NCBI RefSeq assembly: GCF_004684805.1
Contig: NZ_SRID01000001.1
Coordinates: 1-64,000 of the forward strand
Length of the DNA stretch: 64,000 nucleotides
DNA from: Streptomyces palmae
GTDB taxonomy: Bacteria > Actinomycetota > Actinomycetes > Streptomycetales > Streptomycetaceae
Reading direction: 5' to 3'
Shown: piece by piece, positions 63,615 through 64,000 of the stretch
How positions within the stretch are numbered: position 1 is the stretch's first letter
Layout of the letters: each line of letters starts with the position of its first letter
Translations under genes and position numbers: made by a program
Notes under the pieces: model-generated
Databases searched by the model: none
Told to the model about the DNA's origin: nothing
Seen by the model: only the letters and a program-made list of their open reading frames with translations

Positions 63615-64000
63615 TCAGCAGACCCTGCGGTAGGGCGCTTCGGGTATGTACAGTCGCCATTCCTTTGGGGTGATGTCGCGGCCGGCCTTGCGGCAGACGG
63701 CGGCGGCCAGACTGTCGGGATTCAGGTTCAGCGCATGGACACGGCCGTCGCCGAGGATGCGCAGTGTGTACCCGTCGAAGGCCATGGCATAGATGCTGTT
63801 GCCGGAGGGTTTGAGCGGTGCCCCCAGGGCCAGATAAGCGGTGAGGTCCCATATTTGGACGGAGTCGTCGTTGTTGGTTGCCAGGAGGGTGCCGTCTGCG
63901 GAGAACATGGGATGGGACCGGGTGGAGTTGGAATCTTCTGGGCTGCCTCGGGTGGTGCTACCGGGCATTCCTTTCAGGCGACTTCGCGCTTCGCCGTCCC
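63615..64000 (-). CDS. C-terminal part of a WD40-repeat protein (partial)
   Basis: The frame stays open to the window edge, so the gene is incomplete. The in-frame ATG at 63968 is not the true start; the codons upstream of it are still open and fit the family. One WD40 repeat is readable (HPMFSADGTLLATNNDDSVQIWDLTAYLALGAPL), then a half repeat. The tail NPDSLAAAVCRKAGRDITPKEWRLYIPEAPYRRVC is the usual end of actinobacterial WD40 sensor proteins that carry protease, caspase-like or NB-ARC domains upstream. That N-terminal part lies beyond the window, so its function cannot be stated. Confidence 0.82.
   Translation of the reverse strand, partial: DGEARSRLKGMPGSTTRGSPEDSNSTRSHPMFSADGTLLATNNDDSVQIWDLTAYLALGAPLKPSGNSIYAMAFDGYTLRILGDGRVHALNLNPDSLAAAVCRKAGRDITPKEWRLYIPEAPYRRVC

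Overview
The window is high-GC actinobacterial DNA, most likely a Streptomyces chromosome. The support is very strong G+C bias at third codon positions, frequent GTG starts, AGGAG-type ribosome sites, and families typical of streptomycetes: DUF397, DUF1266, an AfsR-like helix-turn-helix/NB-ARC/TPR regulator, an HxlR regulator, a ZAS anti-sigma factor and a secreted ricin-type lectin. The mix of decayed transposases, an integrase next to a tRNA, pseudogenes and many genes of unknown function suggests an accessory region such as a chromosome arm.

Layout. 0-9.4 kb: small membrane proteins, an MMPL exporter divergent from its likely TetR repressor (two matching 17-bp operator-like palindromes lie between them), an acyl-CoA synthetase, a secreted RTX-type calcium-binding protein and a zinc alcohol dehydrogenase. 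9.3-13.6 kb: an IS630 relic, an unusual NTF2-like/LUD fusion, a secreted carboxypeptidase-regulatory-like protein and a Tat-exported TIM-barrel hydrolase-like protein. 14.0-18.6 kb: tRNA-Pro(GGG) with a tyrosine integrase and an excisionase-like gene, which resembles the remnant of an integrative element of the pSAM2 type, followed by non-coding DNA and a broken methyltransferase. 18.9-21.3 kb: the AfsR-like regulator.

21.8-43.7 kb is the most striking part. An IS110 relic on the left and a truncated IS5-type transposase on the right enclose an 18-kb co-directional gene row (24.1-42.1 kb). In order it encodes: a HEXXH metallopeptidase-like protein fused to a degenerate metallo-beta-lactamase-like domain; a beta-rich protein; an ADP-ribosyltransferase with pertussis-toxin-S1-like motifs; a 940-residue DUF6603-like protein; two large unrecognised proteins (740 and 1172 residues); a 982-residue protein with three repeated modules; and a hemopexin-repeat protein. 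Gaps of 8-41 bp or overlaps (only one gap of about 340 bp) suggest one operon. None of the proteins shows a signal peptide. I infer a toxin plus a large carrier or assembly, a system I cannot match to a described one.

44-51 kb: an ECF sigma/anti-sigma pair, a secreted beta-propeller, orphan small genes, and an IS5-family element with a frameshifted transposase that has cut a GH5-like glycosidase gene. 51-57 kb: a two-component system divergent from a tightly overlapping operon (lipoprotein, membrane-fusion-like protein, ABC ATPase, MacB-like permease), probably an envelope-stress or antimicrobial efflux unit. 57-64 kb: a secreted ricin-type lectin, a winged-helix regulator, an NAD(P)-binding protein divergent from an HxlR regulator, a GNAT acetyltransferase, a DUF1266 protein and the C-terminal end of a WD40 protein that runs off the window, with eroded sequence between them.
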